A stretch of DNA of 16,488 nt from JBGSIZ01 sp041742255 (GTDB lineage: Bacteria; Pseudomonadota; Alphaproteobacteria; Rhodobacterales; Rhodobacteraceae). Position numbers and translations under genes: made by a program. The stretch is taken from positions 1 through 16,488 of the forward strand of contig JBGSIZ010000152.1 of the NCBI GenBank assembly GCA_041742255.1, read 5' to 3'. Position 1 is the first letter of the stretch. The number at the start of each line of letters is the position of its first letter. This document shows positions 1-7,271 of the stretch, piece by piece. The notes beneath the pieces were generated by a model. It saw only the letters and a program-made list of their open reading frames with translations. It did not search any database and had not been told where the DNA came from.

Positions 1-1
1 C

Positions 2-1243
2 CGTCGCGCCGCCCATGCGCTGCTGGATCTGGTGACGATTGACCGATTGTTGCTGCCCGAGGCGCTTGCCACCGGCGTGCTGGACCGTCTGGACCCCGAG
101 GACCGCGCCCGTGCCCAGAGGTTGGCTGTGCAGACCCTGCGCGCCGCCGACCGCGCCGACCGGATGTTGAAACCGTTTTTGCAAAAGCGCCCGCCGTTGT
201 CGGTGCGCAATGCCTTGCGGATGGGCACCGTCGAGATCTGGGCGGGCGAGGCCGCCCATGGGGTCGTCAACGCCTGTGTCGAGATTGTCGCCCGCGACCC
301 CCATACCGAAGGCATGAAGGGTATGGTCAACGCCGTGTTGCGCCGCGTGTCCGAAGAACGCCCCGGTGCCTGGGACCGGTTGCCCGAACCCCGGTTGCCC
401 GACTGGTTGCGTGGCCCGATGATTGACGCCTGGGGCAAGCCCGCCGTCATTGCCATGGAAACCGCCCATTTCAAGGGTGCCCCGCTGGACCTGACTGCCA
501 AGGACCCCGTGGCCGTCGCCGCCGCGTTGGGTGGCGTTGTGTTGTCTACCGGCACCGTCCGCGTCCCCCAGCAAGGGCAGGTTACCGCCTTGCCCGGATA
601 TGATGCCGGCGATTGGTGGGTGCAGGATGCCGCCGCCGCCATTCCTGCCCGTGTTCTGGCCCCCCGCCCCGGCGAGCGCGTTCTGGACCTTTGCGCCGCC
701 CCCGGTGGCAAGACCATGCAATTGGCCCGTGCCGGTGCCGATGTCACCGCCGTCGAACAATCCGCCTATCGCATGGGCCGTGTTGAGACCAATCTGGCCC
801 GCGTCGGGTTGACCGCCCGTCTGGTCACTGCCGACATATTCGAGTTTGACGAGGCCGGGTGGGACGCCATTCTGCTCGATGCCCCGTGTTCCGCCACCGG
901 CACCATTCGCCGCCATCCTGACCTGCCCCATGCCAAGGATGGTGCCGAATTTGCCGATCTGATTGACCAGCAGGCCGCCATGATCGACCATGCTGTCGGG
1001 TTGTTGGCCCCCGGCGGCCGGTTGGTGTTTTGCACCTGTTCCCTGTTGCCCGACGAAGGCGAGGTGCAGATCGAGGATGCCCTTGCCCGGCATCCCGGAT
1101 TTCGCACCGATTCTGCCGCGTTTGATCTGCCCGGTATCGACCCCGACTGGATCACCCCCGAGGGCGGGTTGCGGTTGCGCCCCGATTATTGGCCCGATGT
1201 TGGCGGGATGGACGGGTTTTATATCGCCGTTTTGCGCGCCTGA
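2..1243 (+). CDS. rsmB: 16S rRNA (cytosine-C5)-methyltransferase RsmB, 5' end outside window
   Basis: RsmB methylates C5 of a cytosine in 16S rRNA (C967 in E. coli) using S-adenosylmethionine. The reading frame is already open at base 2 (RRAAHALLDLVT...), so the start lies upstream; the GTG at base 32 is internal and should not be taken as the start. The first ~130 visible residues match the NusB-like RNA-binding domain. A Rossmann methyltransferase domain follows, with the SAM-binding LDLCAAPGGKT near 682-714, the motif IV cysteine in DAPCSATG (codon 887-889) and the motif VI cysteine in CTCS (codon 1037-1039), which is the nucleophile in this family. The stop TGA is at 1241-1243. It is followed by a 121-base gap with a short tandem repeat and then a heparinase-family gene. 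The family call is firm; rsmB is preferred over other RsmB/F/NOP2 members because of the NusB-like N-terminus. Confidence 0.93.
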   Translation, partial: RRAAHALLDLVTIDRLLLPEALATGVLDRLDPEDRARAQRLAVQTLRAADRADRMLKPFLQKRPPLSVRNALRMGTVEIWAGEAAHGVVNACVEIVARDPHTEGMKGMVNAVLRRVSEERPGAWDRLPEPRLPDWLRGPMIDAWGKPAVIAMETAHFKGAPLDLTAKDPVAVAAALGGVVLSTGTVRVPQQGQVTALPGYDAGDWWVQDAAAAIPARVLAPRPGERVLDLCAAPGGKTMQLARAGADVTAVEQSAYRMGRVETNLARVGLTARLVTADIFEFDEAGWDAILLDAPCSATGTIRRHPDLPHAKDGAEFADLIDQQAAMIDHAVGLLAPGGRLVFCTCSLLPDEGEVQIEDALARHPGFRTDSAAFDLPGIDPDWITPEGGLRLRPDYWPDVGGMDGFYIAVLRA

Positions 1244-1245
1244 TC

Positions 1246-1276
1246 GGCCCGTTGATCCGGCCCGTTGATCCGGCCC
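1246..1276. repeat. 13-bp tandem repeat just after rsmB
   Basis: The unit GGCCCGTTGATCC occurs twice in perfect tandem (1246-1258 and 1259-1271), followed by a partial third copy, GGCCC (1272-1276). The bases just before it (TGATCGGCCC) look like a decayed part of another copy. It begins three bases after the rsmB stop codon. It does not form a clear hairpin with a T-tract, so I do not call it a terminator. Replication slippage is the simplest origin. Confidence 0.75.
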
Positions 1277-1364
1277 GCGTTGGGGGGAGTGACTTGCCCG
1301 TCATTGGTCCGTATCATGCCCGCGATAAGAACATGCGGAATTCGCAGACAGAGGCAGCAGCACA

Positions 1365-3119
1365 GTGGCCAGAGCGCAGACATGGCGGGCCAGACGCATC
1401 CGCGCGTTGCACCGGGTGCATGCCCGGTTGGCCGCCCGTGCCCGTGTTCCCACCGGATTTGTGTCCCAGCCCGAACCCCGCACCATCGGCCATTTTGCCA
1501 AGGGCCGCCAGTTGGTTGCCGGGAATTTCCTGTTTTCCGGTGAATTGATCGAGGCCCCCGGCCAGTCCATCTGGGAGATTGCCGTCACCCATCCCGCCGT
1601 CATCGACGATCTACACGGGTTTGCCTGGTTGGACGATCTGGCCGCTGTTGCCGATGCCAAGGCCCGTGACCGTGCCCAGACGTGGATCGCCGACTGGATC
1701 GCCCGGTATGGCGGTGGCAGCGGTCCCGGATGGACCCCCGATCTGACCGGCCGTCGGTTGATCCGGTGGATCAACCACGGGTTTCTGGTGTTGCGCGGCC
1801 GTGACAAGCCGTGGTCGGATGCCTTTTATCGCTCGCTCGCCCGGCAGACTGTGTTTCTGTCCCGCCGCTGGCGCACGGCCCGCCCCGGTCTGCCCCGGTT
1901 CGAGGCCTTGACCGGGATGATTTATGCCGGGTTGTCGTTGCAGGGGATGGATCGCCATGTGGCCCCCGCCATTGCGGCCCTTGCACAGGAATGCACCGCC
2001 CAGATTGACCCACGTGGCGGGTTGCCCACCCGCAATCCTGAGGAATTGCTGGAGGTGTTTACCCTGCTGACATGGGCCGCCGCCGCCATTACCGAAGCCG
2101 GCCAACAGCCCCCCGACCCCGTCATGGCCGCCTTGCACCGGATTGCCCCCACATTGCGTGCCTTGCGCCATGCCGATGGTGGCCTTGCCCGGTTTCATGG
2201 TGGCGGGCGCGGGATCGAGGGCCGGTTGGATGCCGCCCTTGCCGCGTCTGGCGTCAAGGATTGGCCCGATGAGGGGTTGCACATGGGGTTTGCCCGTCTT
2301 GCCGCAGGCCGCACCACCGTCATTGTGGACGCCGCCCGCCCCCCACAGGCCGAGGCCAGTTATGATGCCCACGCCTCGACCCTTGCGTTCGAGCTGACCT
2401 CTGGCCGCCGTCCGATGATTGTCAATTCCGGGTCCGGTGCCCGGTTTGGCGACGAATGGCGTCGCGCGGGTCGTGCCACCGCCAGCCATTCCACCCTTGC
2501 CATCACCGGGTATTCGTCGTCCCGGTTGGGCCTTGCGTCCCGGCTGAGCGGTTTCCGCCATGAATTGCTGGCCGAGGGCCCCGATACCGTGTTGGCCGAA
2601 CGCAGCGTGTTGCCCGACGGGGTCCGGATCGAACTGGCCCATAACGGGTATCAGCGCACCCATGGTCTGACCCATGCCCGCACGTTTGATATGGCCGTGG
2701 ATGGCCGCGCGCTGGCGGGCGAAGATTTGCTGACCACGTTGTCCGACGGTGACAAGGCCCGGTTTGACCGCGCGCTGGATGCTGCAGGTTTGAACGGTGT
2801 TCCGTTTTCCATCGCGTTCCACCTGCACCCGGAGGTCGAGGCCCAACTGGATCTGGGCGGCGCCGCTGTCAGTTTGACCCTGCGCAGCGGCGAGGTCTGG
2901 ATTTTTCGCCATGATGGCAGTGCGCAAATGCGGCTCGACCCGTCCGTTTATCTGGAAAATGGCCGTTTGAAGCCCCGCGCGACGCAACAGGTGGTTTTAA
3001 CTGCCCGCGCGATGTCCTATGCGACCCGCGTCCGCTGGTCGTTGGCCAAGGCGCAGGAAACCCCGATTTCCCTGCGTGATCTTGCCCCCGAAACCGGCGC
3101 GAACGGCGACGACGACTGA
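1365..3119 (+). CDS. Heparinase II/III-family protein
   Basis: 584 residues. Heparinase II/III proteins have an N-terminal alpha-helical toroid and a C-terminal beta-sandwich and cleave uronic-acid-containing polysaccharides by beta-elimination; the substrate of the Rhodobacterales members next to purH is not known to me. The N-terminal part contains GFVSQPEPRTIGHFAKGRQL and the run GPGWTPDLTGRRLIRWINH. The C-terminal heparinase domain is recognised from SYDAHASTLAFELTSGRRP (from about residue 332) and the N-S-G-S-G-A-R-F-G-D-E-W segment, with conserved-looking histidines H336 and H375. No signal peptide is visible; the N-terminus is arginine-rich. The GTG at 1365 is chosen because the frame has a stop (TAA at 1326) and no other ATG, GTG or TTG between them; a weak GAGG lies 10 bases upstream. 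PurH follows after 27 bases, probably on the same transcript. The family is fairly sure, the enzymatic role open. Confidence 0.85.
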   Translation: MARAQTWRARRIRALHRVHARLAARARVPTGFVSQPEPRTIGHFAKGRQLVAGNFLFSGELIEAPGQSIWEIAVTHPAVIDDLHGFAWLDDLAAVADAKARDRAQTWIADWIARYGGGSGPGWTPDLTGRRLIRWINHGFLVLRGRDKPWSDAFYRSLARQTVFLSRRWRTARPGLPRFEALTGMIYAGLSLQGMDRHVAPAIAALAQECTAQIDPRGGLPTRNPEELLEVFTLLTWAAAAITEAGQQPPDPVMAALHRIAPTLRALRHADGGLARFHGGGRGIEGRLDAALAASGVKDWPDEGLHMGFARLAAGRTTVIVDAARPPQAEASYDAHASTLAFELTSGRRPMIVNSGSGARFGDEWRRAGRATASHSTLAITGYSSSRLGLASRLSGFRHELLAEGPDTVLAERSVLPDGVRIELAHNGYQRTHGLTHARTFDMAVDGRALAGEDLLTTLSDGDKARFDRALDAAGLNGVPFSIAFHLHPEVEAQLDLGGAAVSLTLRSGEVWIFRHDGSAQMRLDPSVYLENGRLKPRATQQVVLTARAMSYATRVRWSLAKAQETPISLRDLAPETGANGDDD

Positions 3120-3146
3120 TTTCTTATCCACCCGAGGGCCAAAAAC

Positions 3147-4736
3147 ATGACCGACCTGCACCCGATCCGCCGCGCCCTGTTGTCTGTGTCCGACAAGACC
3201 GGCCTGATCGACCTTGCCCGTGCCCTGCATGATCGCGGTGTCGAGCTGTTGTCCACGGGCGGGTCTGCCGCCGCGATCCGGGACGCGGGCCTGCCCTGCC
3301 GCGATGTTGCCGAGGTGACCGGGTTTCCCGAAATGATGGATGGCCGCGTCAAGACCCTGCACCCCCGCGTGCATGGTGGTTTGTTGGCTCTGCGGAGCGA
3401 TCCTGCCCATGTGCAGGCCATGGCCGATCATGGCATTGCCCCGATCGACCTGTTGGTGGTCAATCTGTATCCGTTCGAGGCCACCGTCGCCAAGGGTGCC
3501 CCCTATGCTGACTGTATCGAGAATATCGACATTGGCGGTCCTGCCATGATCCGCGCCGCCGCCAAGAACCACGGGTTTGTTGCCGTGGTTGTCGATGTGC
3601 AGGATTATGCCCCGTTGCTGGCCGAGTTGGACGCCCATGACGGCGCGACCCGTCTGCCGTTCCGTCAGCGGTTGGCCCAGACCGCCTATGCCCGCACTGC
3701 CGCCTATGATGCCGCTGTCAGCACATGGATGGCCGCCGCCATTGCCGAACCCACCCCCCGCCGCCGCGTGTTTGCCGGCACGTTGGCCCAAGGGTTGCGG
3801 TATGGCGAAAACCCCCATCAGGCCGCCGCGTTTTACACTGATGGCACTGCTCGCCCCGGTGTCGCCACCGCCGTGCAGCATCAGGGCAAGGAATTGTCCT
3901 ATAATAACATCAACGACACCGACGCCGCGTTTGAACTGGTGGCCGAGTTTGACCCCGCCCAAGGCCCTGCCTGTGTCATTGTCAAACATGCCAACCCGTG
4001 CGGCGTTGCCCGTGGTGCCACGATGCTGGACGCCTACAAGGCCGCGTTTGATTGTGACCGCACGAGTGCCTTTGGTGGGATCATCGCGTTGAACCAGACG
4101 CTTGACGCTGCCACCGCCGAGGAGATTTGCGGTATTTTCACCGAAGTCGTCATCGCCCCGGATGCCACCGAGGCCGCCCGCGCCGTGTTCGCCGCTAAAA
4201 AGAACCTGCGCCTGCTGACCACGGGCGCATTGCCCGATTCCCGTTCCCCTGTTCTGACCTATCGGCAGGTCGCGGGGGGAATGTTGGTGCAGGACAAGGA
4301 TGTGGGCCATGTTGACCCCGCCGACCTGAGGGTCGTTACCAAGCGCGCCCCGACCGAGGCCCAGATGGCCGATCTGATGTTTGCCTGGACCGTGGCCAAG
4401 CATGTCAAATCCAACGCCATCGTTTATGTGCGTGACGGGGCCACGGTGGGCGTGGGGGCCGGACAGATGAGCCGCGTGGACAGCACCCGGATTGCCGCCC
4501 GCAAGGCGCAGGACATGGCCGACGCGCTGGGCTTGCCCGCCAGTCCTGCCGTGGGTGCCGTTGTTGCATCCGATGCATTTTTCCCGTTTCCCGATGGATT
4601 GCTGACCGCCGCCGAGGCCGGGGCCGTTGCCGTGATCCAGCCCGGCGGGTCGATGCGCGATGCCGATGTCATTGCCGCCGCCGACGAGGCCGGGATCGCC
4701 ATGGTGTTTACGGGGATGCGCCATTTCCGGCACTGA
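3147..4736 (+). CDS. purH: Bifunctional AICAR transformylase / IMP cyclohydrolase
   Basis: PurH carries out the last two steps of de novo IMP synthesis in the cytoplasm: formylation of AICAR with 10-formyl-tetrahydrofolate, then ring closure to IMP. The protein has 529 residues, the same length as E. coli PurH. The N-terminal MGS-like cyclohydrolase domain (about 1-150) contains KTLHPRVHGG at 69-78 and NIDIGGPAMIRAAAKNH. The transformylase domain follows, with RYGENPHQ from 218, SYNNINDTDAAFE from 251 and the catalytic Lys-His pair K280-H281 in VKHANPCG. The C-terminus ends with the typical GIAMVFTGMRHFRH. The ATG has a good ribosome-binding site (GAGGG about 10 bases upstream). Upstream is the heparinase-family gene and downstream lspA after a 53-base gap, so co-transcription is likely. 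No purine riboswitch or operator is visible in the 27-base leader. Confidence 0.98.
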   Translation: MTDLHPIRRALLSVSDKTGLIDLARALHDRGVELLSTGGSAAAIRDAGLPCRDVAEVTGFPEMMDGRVKTLHPRVHGGLLALRSDPAHVQAMADHGIAPIDLLVVNLYPFEATVAKGAPYADCIENIDIGGPAMIRAAAKNHGFVAVVVDVQDYAPLLAELDAHDGATRLPFRQRLAQTAYARTAAYDAAVSTWMAAAIAEPTPRRRVFAGTLAQGLRYGENPHQAAAFYTDGTARPGVATAVQHQGKELSYNNINDTDAAFELVAEFDPAQGPACVIVKHANPCGVARGATMLDAYKAAFDCDRTSAFGGIIALNQTLDAATAEEICGIFTEVVIAPDATEAARAVFAAKKNLRLLTTGALPDSRSPVLTYRQVAGGMLVQDKDVGHVDPADLRVVTKRAPTEAQMADLMFAWTVAKHVKSNAIVYVRDGATVGVGAGQMSRVDSTRIAARKAQDMADALGLPASPAVGAVVASDAFFPFPDGLLTAAEAGAVAVIQPGGSMRDADVIAAADEAGIAMVFTGMRHFRH

Positions 4737-4789
4737 CCCCAACGATTGACCGCAAGGCCCCCATTGGGCCGAACAAGAGAAAGGCCGCT

Positions 4790-5281
4790 ATGCGCCGCAC
4801 GCTTTGGATCGGGTTCTGGATTTTTCTGATCGATCAGATCAGCAAATACGTCGTTGTCCATATGATGAACCTGCGCGAATTGGGCCGGGTCATTGTCTGG
4901 CCCCCGTTCATCGAATTCCGGATGGCATGGAATCGGGGCGTCAATTTCGGCCTGTTCGCCGAATACGACATGCGGTGGGTTCTGATTGTCATTGCTGTGG
5001 CCATCACGGGTGCCGTGTTGTGGTGGATGCGCAAGGGTGCCCCCCCCATGGCTCAGGTGTTCGCCGGGTTGCTGGTTGGCGGGGCCGTGGGCAACATCAT
5101 TGACCGGTTGTTGTATGGCGCTGTGGCCGATTTTCTGAATGTGTCCTGTTGCGGGTTTGAAAACCCTTATGCGTTCAATGTGGCAGATGTTGCCATTTTC
5201 GTGGGTGCCCTTGGGCTGGTGGCGTTTGGCGGTGAGGAACCGAAATCGCCCCGCCGAAAGGCATCCAACAAGACCCCGTGA
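4790..5281 (+). CDS. lspA: Lipoprotein signal peptidase (signal peptidase II)
   Basis: LspA is an inner-membrane aspartyl protease that removes the signal peptide of diacylglyceryl-modified prolipoproteins. The protein has 163 residues, normal for the family, with about four hydrophobic segments. The two catalytic aspartates are visible: D105 in GGAVGNIIDRLLYG and D133 in AFNVADVAIFVG. The N-terminal FLIDQISKYVV and the central RMAWNRGVNFGLF are also family signatures. The C-terminal tail is short and basic (SPRRKASNKTP). The ATG is preceded by AAGAGAAAGG, a good Shine-Dalgarno region. A DUF3035 lipoprotein gene, a plausible substrate, follows 51 bases later. Two more likely substrates are encoded at 11761 and 12135. 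Confidence 0.97.
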   Translation: MRRTLWIGFWIFLIDQISKYVVVHMMNLRELGRVIVWPPFIEFRMAWNRGVNFGLFAEYDMRWVLIVIAVAITGAVLWWMRKGAPPMAQVFAGLLVGGAVGNIIDRLLYGAVADFLNVSCCGFENPYAFNVADVAIFVGALGLVAFGGEEPKSPRRKASNKTP

Positions 5282-5332
5282 CGCGCCCGCCCCCATGGGG
5301 TAGAACGGGGCGACAGACGAATGAGAGGCCCG

Positions 5333-5842
5333 ATGCGCGCACGACTGATTTGTATTCTGGCGGTGGCCACCCTGACCGCTTGCAGTGGTCAGGACGGGTT
5401 GCGCGATGTTCGCAGTCTGACCGGTGGTCCCGATGAATTTTCCGTGCTGCCCACCCGGCCGCTGGACCTGCCCGCCGATCTGTCTGCCTTGCCCGCGCCC
5501 ACGCCGGGGGCTGCCAACCGCACCGATGCCAACCCCGCAGGCGATGCCATTGCCGCCCTTGGGGGCGATGAGGCCGCAAACCGCGCCGGGGGTATTCCCG
5601 CCAGTGACGGCGCTCTTGTCAGCCGTGCCAGCCGGTTTGGCACCGATCCTGCCATCCGTTCCACCCTTGCCGCCGAGGATGCCGCGTTTCGCGCCCGCCG
5701 GTCCCGCCTCAGCATCCTGTCCATTCTGAACCGTGACCGGTATTTCCGCGCCTATGCCGCCCAATCGCTGGACGCTTATGCCGAATTCATCCGATTCCGG
5801 AATGTGGGTGTGCAGGTGCCATCGGCCCCGCCGCAAAACTGA
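5333..5842 (+). CDS. DUF3035 family lipoprotein
   Basis: 169 residues. The N-terminus is a type II signal peptide with lipobox LTAC; the lipidated cysteine is residue 17, and the next residues are Ser-Gly. The mature part begins with DGLRDVRSLTGGPDEFSVL and PTRPLDLP, which I recognise from the DUF3035 proteins found beside lspA in Rhodobacterales. The middle is rich in Ala, Pro and Gly and probably flexible. The C-terminal part (RSTLAAEDAAFRARR, then YAEFIRFRNVGVQVPSAPP) is more ordered and arginine-rich. The start at 5333 is preferred over the in-frame ATG at 5321 because GAGAGG lies 5 bases before it and it gives a compact signal peptide. Its function is unknown; the adjacent lspA supports a lipoprotein. 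A perfect 8-base dyad lies 45 bases after the stop. Confidence 0.85.
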   Translation: MRARLICILAVATLTACSGQDGLRDVRSLTGGPDEFSVLPTRPLDLPADLSALPAPTPGAANRTDANPAGDAIAALGGDEAANRAGGIPASDGALVSRASRFGTDPAIRSTLAAEDAAFRARRSRLSILSILNRDRYFRAYAAQSLDAYAEFIRFRNVGVQVPSAPPQN

Positions 5843-5886
5843 TCCCTGATCCATCCGGTTGTCACATCCCCGTTGATCTGCCTTGC

Positions 5887-5903
5887 GCCGGTTTGAAACC
5901 GGC
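5887..5903. other. 17-bp perfect palindrome (GCCGGTTT-G-AAACCGGC) between DUF3035 and M16 genes
   Basis: Two 8-base arms, 5887-5894 and 5896-5903, are exact reverse complements around a single G. As RNA it could form a short GC-rich hairpin with an AU-rich loop, but no T-tract follows, so it is not a standard intrinsic terminator. It lies 45 bases after the DUF3035 stop and 36 bases before the M16 start, so it could be a weak terminator or a dimeric operator for the peptidase pair. The sequence does not decide between these. Confidence 0.5.
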
Positions 5904-5939
5904 ATAGGTTGTTGCCCAGACTAACGGGAGAAATCGTTG

Positions 5940-7271
5940 ATGTTGCGTAGATTGGCTGTCGCTGCCCTTGCCCTGATCCCCTTGCCCGCGCTGGCCGAGG
6001 AGGTGACCACTTATCGGTTGGACAACGGCATGGATGTGGTCGTGATCGAGGATCACCGCGCCCCCGTTGTTGTGCATATGGTATGGTATCGCAGCGGGTC
6101 CGCCGACGAACCCCCCGGTCAATCCGGCGTTGCCCATTTTCTGGAACATCTGTTGTTCAAGGCCACCGATACCCTTGCCGCTGGTGAATTGTCCGAAACC
6201 GTGGCCGCCAATGGGGGCAGCGACAATGCCTTTACCAGCTATGATTACACCGCCTATTTCCAGCGGGTCGCCGCCGACCGTCTGCCATTGATGATGCAGA
6301 TGGAAAGCGACCGGATGAACAATCTGCGTCTGACCGAAGAAGATATCATCACCGAACGGCAGGTCATTCTGGAGGAGCGCAACCAGCGCACCGAAAACAA
6401 CCCCGGCGCATTGGCCCGCGAACAGATCGCCGCCGCGCAATATCTGAACCATCGGTATGGCGTCCCCGTGATCGGCTGGAAGCACGAGATGGAGACCCTC
6501 AGCCTTGAGGATGCGTTGTCGTTCTATGACCTGTATTATTCCCCCAACAACGCCATTCTGGTCGTTGCCGGCGATGTCCAGCCCGCCGAGGTCAAGGCGT
6601 TGGCCGAACAGTATTACGGCGTGATCCCCGCCGAGGAAAACCTGCCCGACCGGTTCCGCCCCGAGGAGCCCCCGCAAACCGCCGCCCGCCGCATGACCTA
6701 TGTCGATCCCCGTGTCGCCCAACCCTATCTGATCCGGTCCTATCTGGCCCCCGAGCGCGACAGCGGTGCCCAGACGGACGCCGCTGCGTTGGTGTATCTG
6801 GCCGAATTACTGGGCGGGTCGCCGTTCACATCCGCGTTGGGCGTCGCGTTGCAGTTTGACACCCAGACCGCCGTGTATTCCGGGGCCGGATACAGCGCGG
6901 ATTCGCTGGACGACACCACGTTTTCGGTGTCGCTCGCCCCGTCCGAGGGCGTGACCCTGTCGACGGCCGAGGCTGCTATGGACGCCGTGATCGCCGATTT
7001 TCTGACCGCCGAGATTGACCCCGTTCAGTTGGACCGCATCCGCACCCAATTGCGCGCCGCCCAGATTTACGCCCGCGACGATGTGCAGGGGTTGGCCCGC
7101 CGGTATGGTGCTGCGTTGACCCAAGGGTTGACCGTGGAGGATGTGCAGGCCTGGCCCGCCATTCTGGAGGCTGTCACCCCCGACCAGATCAAGGATGTTG
7201 CCGCCCGCGTTCTGGACCGCCGCCAGTCGGTGACCGCGTGGATTGTGGCCAGTGACGAGGAGGCAAAGTGA
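5940..7271 (+). CDS. M16-family zinc peptidase, catalytic subunit, exported
   Basis: 443 residues. Members of family M16 (pitrilysin/insulinase/mitochondrial processing peptidase) are zinc metallopeptidases with an inverted HxxEH site. The protein starts with a classical signal peptide (LRRLAVAALALIPLPALAEE), so it should act in the periplasm. The zinc site is intact: H66-F-L-E69-H70, followed by the third ligand in ERQVILEERNQ (Glu145 or Glu146). The C-terminal M16 domain (from about residue 220) lacks the Arg/Tyr loop seen in the next gene. The ATG at 5940 is preferred over the adjacent TTG at 5937; CGGGAG lies 9 bases upstream. The stop overlaps the start of the second M16 gene (TGATG), so the two are translationally coupled and probably form a heterodimer. 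The natural substrate is unknown. Confidence 0.94.
   Translation: MLRRLAVAALALIPLPALAEEVTTYRLDNGMDVVVIEDHRAPVVVHMVWYRSGSADEPPGQSGVAHFLEHLLFKATDTLAAGELSETVAANGGSDNAFTSYDYTAYFQRVAADRLPLMMQMESDRMNNLRLTEEDIITERQVILEERNQRTENNPGALAREQIAAAQYLNHRYGVPVIGWKHEMETLSLEDALSFYDLYYSPNNAILVVAGDVQPAEVKALAEQYYGVIPAEENLPDRFRPEEPPQTAARRMTYVDPRVAQPYLIRSYLAPERDSGAQTDAAALVYLAELLGGSPFTSALGVALQFDTQTAVYSGAGYSADSLDDTTFSVSLAPSEGVTLSTAEAAMDAVIADFLTAEIDPVQLDRIRTQLRAAQIYARDDVQGLARRYGAALTQGLTVEDVQAWPAILEAVTPDQIKDVAARVLDRRQSVTAWIVASDEEAK

Noticed and set aside
32..34. GTG at base 32 as the rsmB start
   Set aside because: The frame stays open to the window edge with family-like sequence (RRAAHALLDLVT) before it, so the true start is outside the window.
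1304..1331. TTGGTC-N16-TAAGAA as a promoter for the heparinase-family gene
   Set aside because: The spacing is acceptable, but the -35 match is weak and TTG-rich hexamers are everywhere in this sequence; not enough to list.
2997..4742. Long minus-strand open frame (581 codons) opposite purH, and similar ones at 1611-2987 and 7067-9088
   Set aside because: They are mirror images of well-supported genes. High third-position G/C on the + strand removes stops from the opposite frame. The translations are Gly/His/Gln-rich with no recognisable domains.
4756..4770. GGCCC-CCATT-GGGCC hairpin between purH and lspA
   Set aside because: The stem is only five pairs and there is no T-tract; too common in such GC-rich sequence to call a terminator.
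5840..5872. Two TGATCC hexamers after the DUF3035 gene as RpoE -35 elements
   Set aside because: No TA-rich -10-like hexamer occurs 16-19 bases downstream of either, and the hexamer is frequent by chance here.
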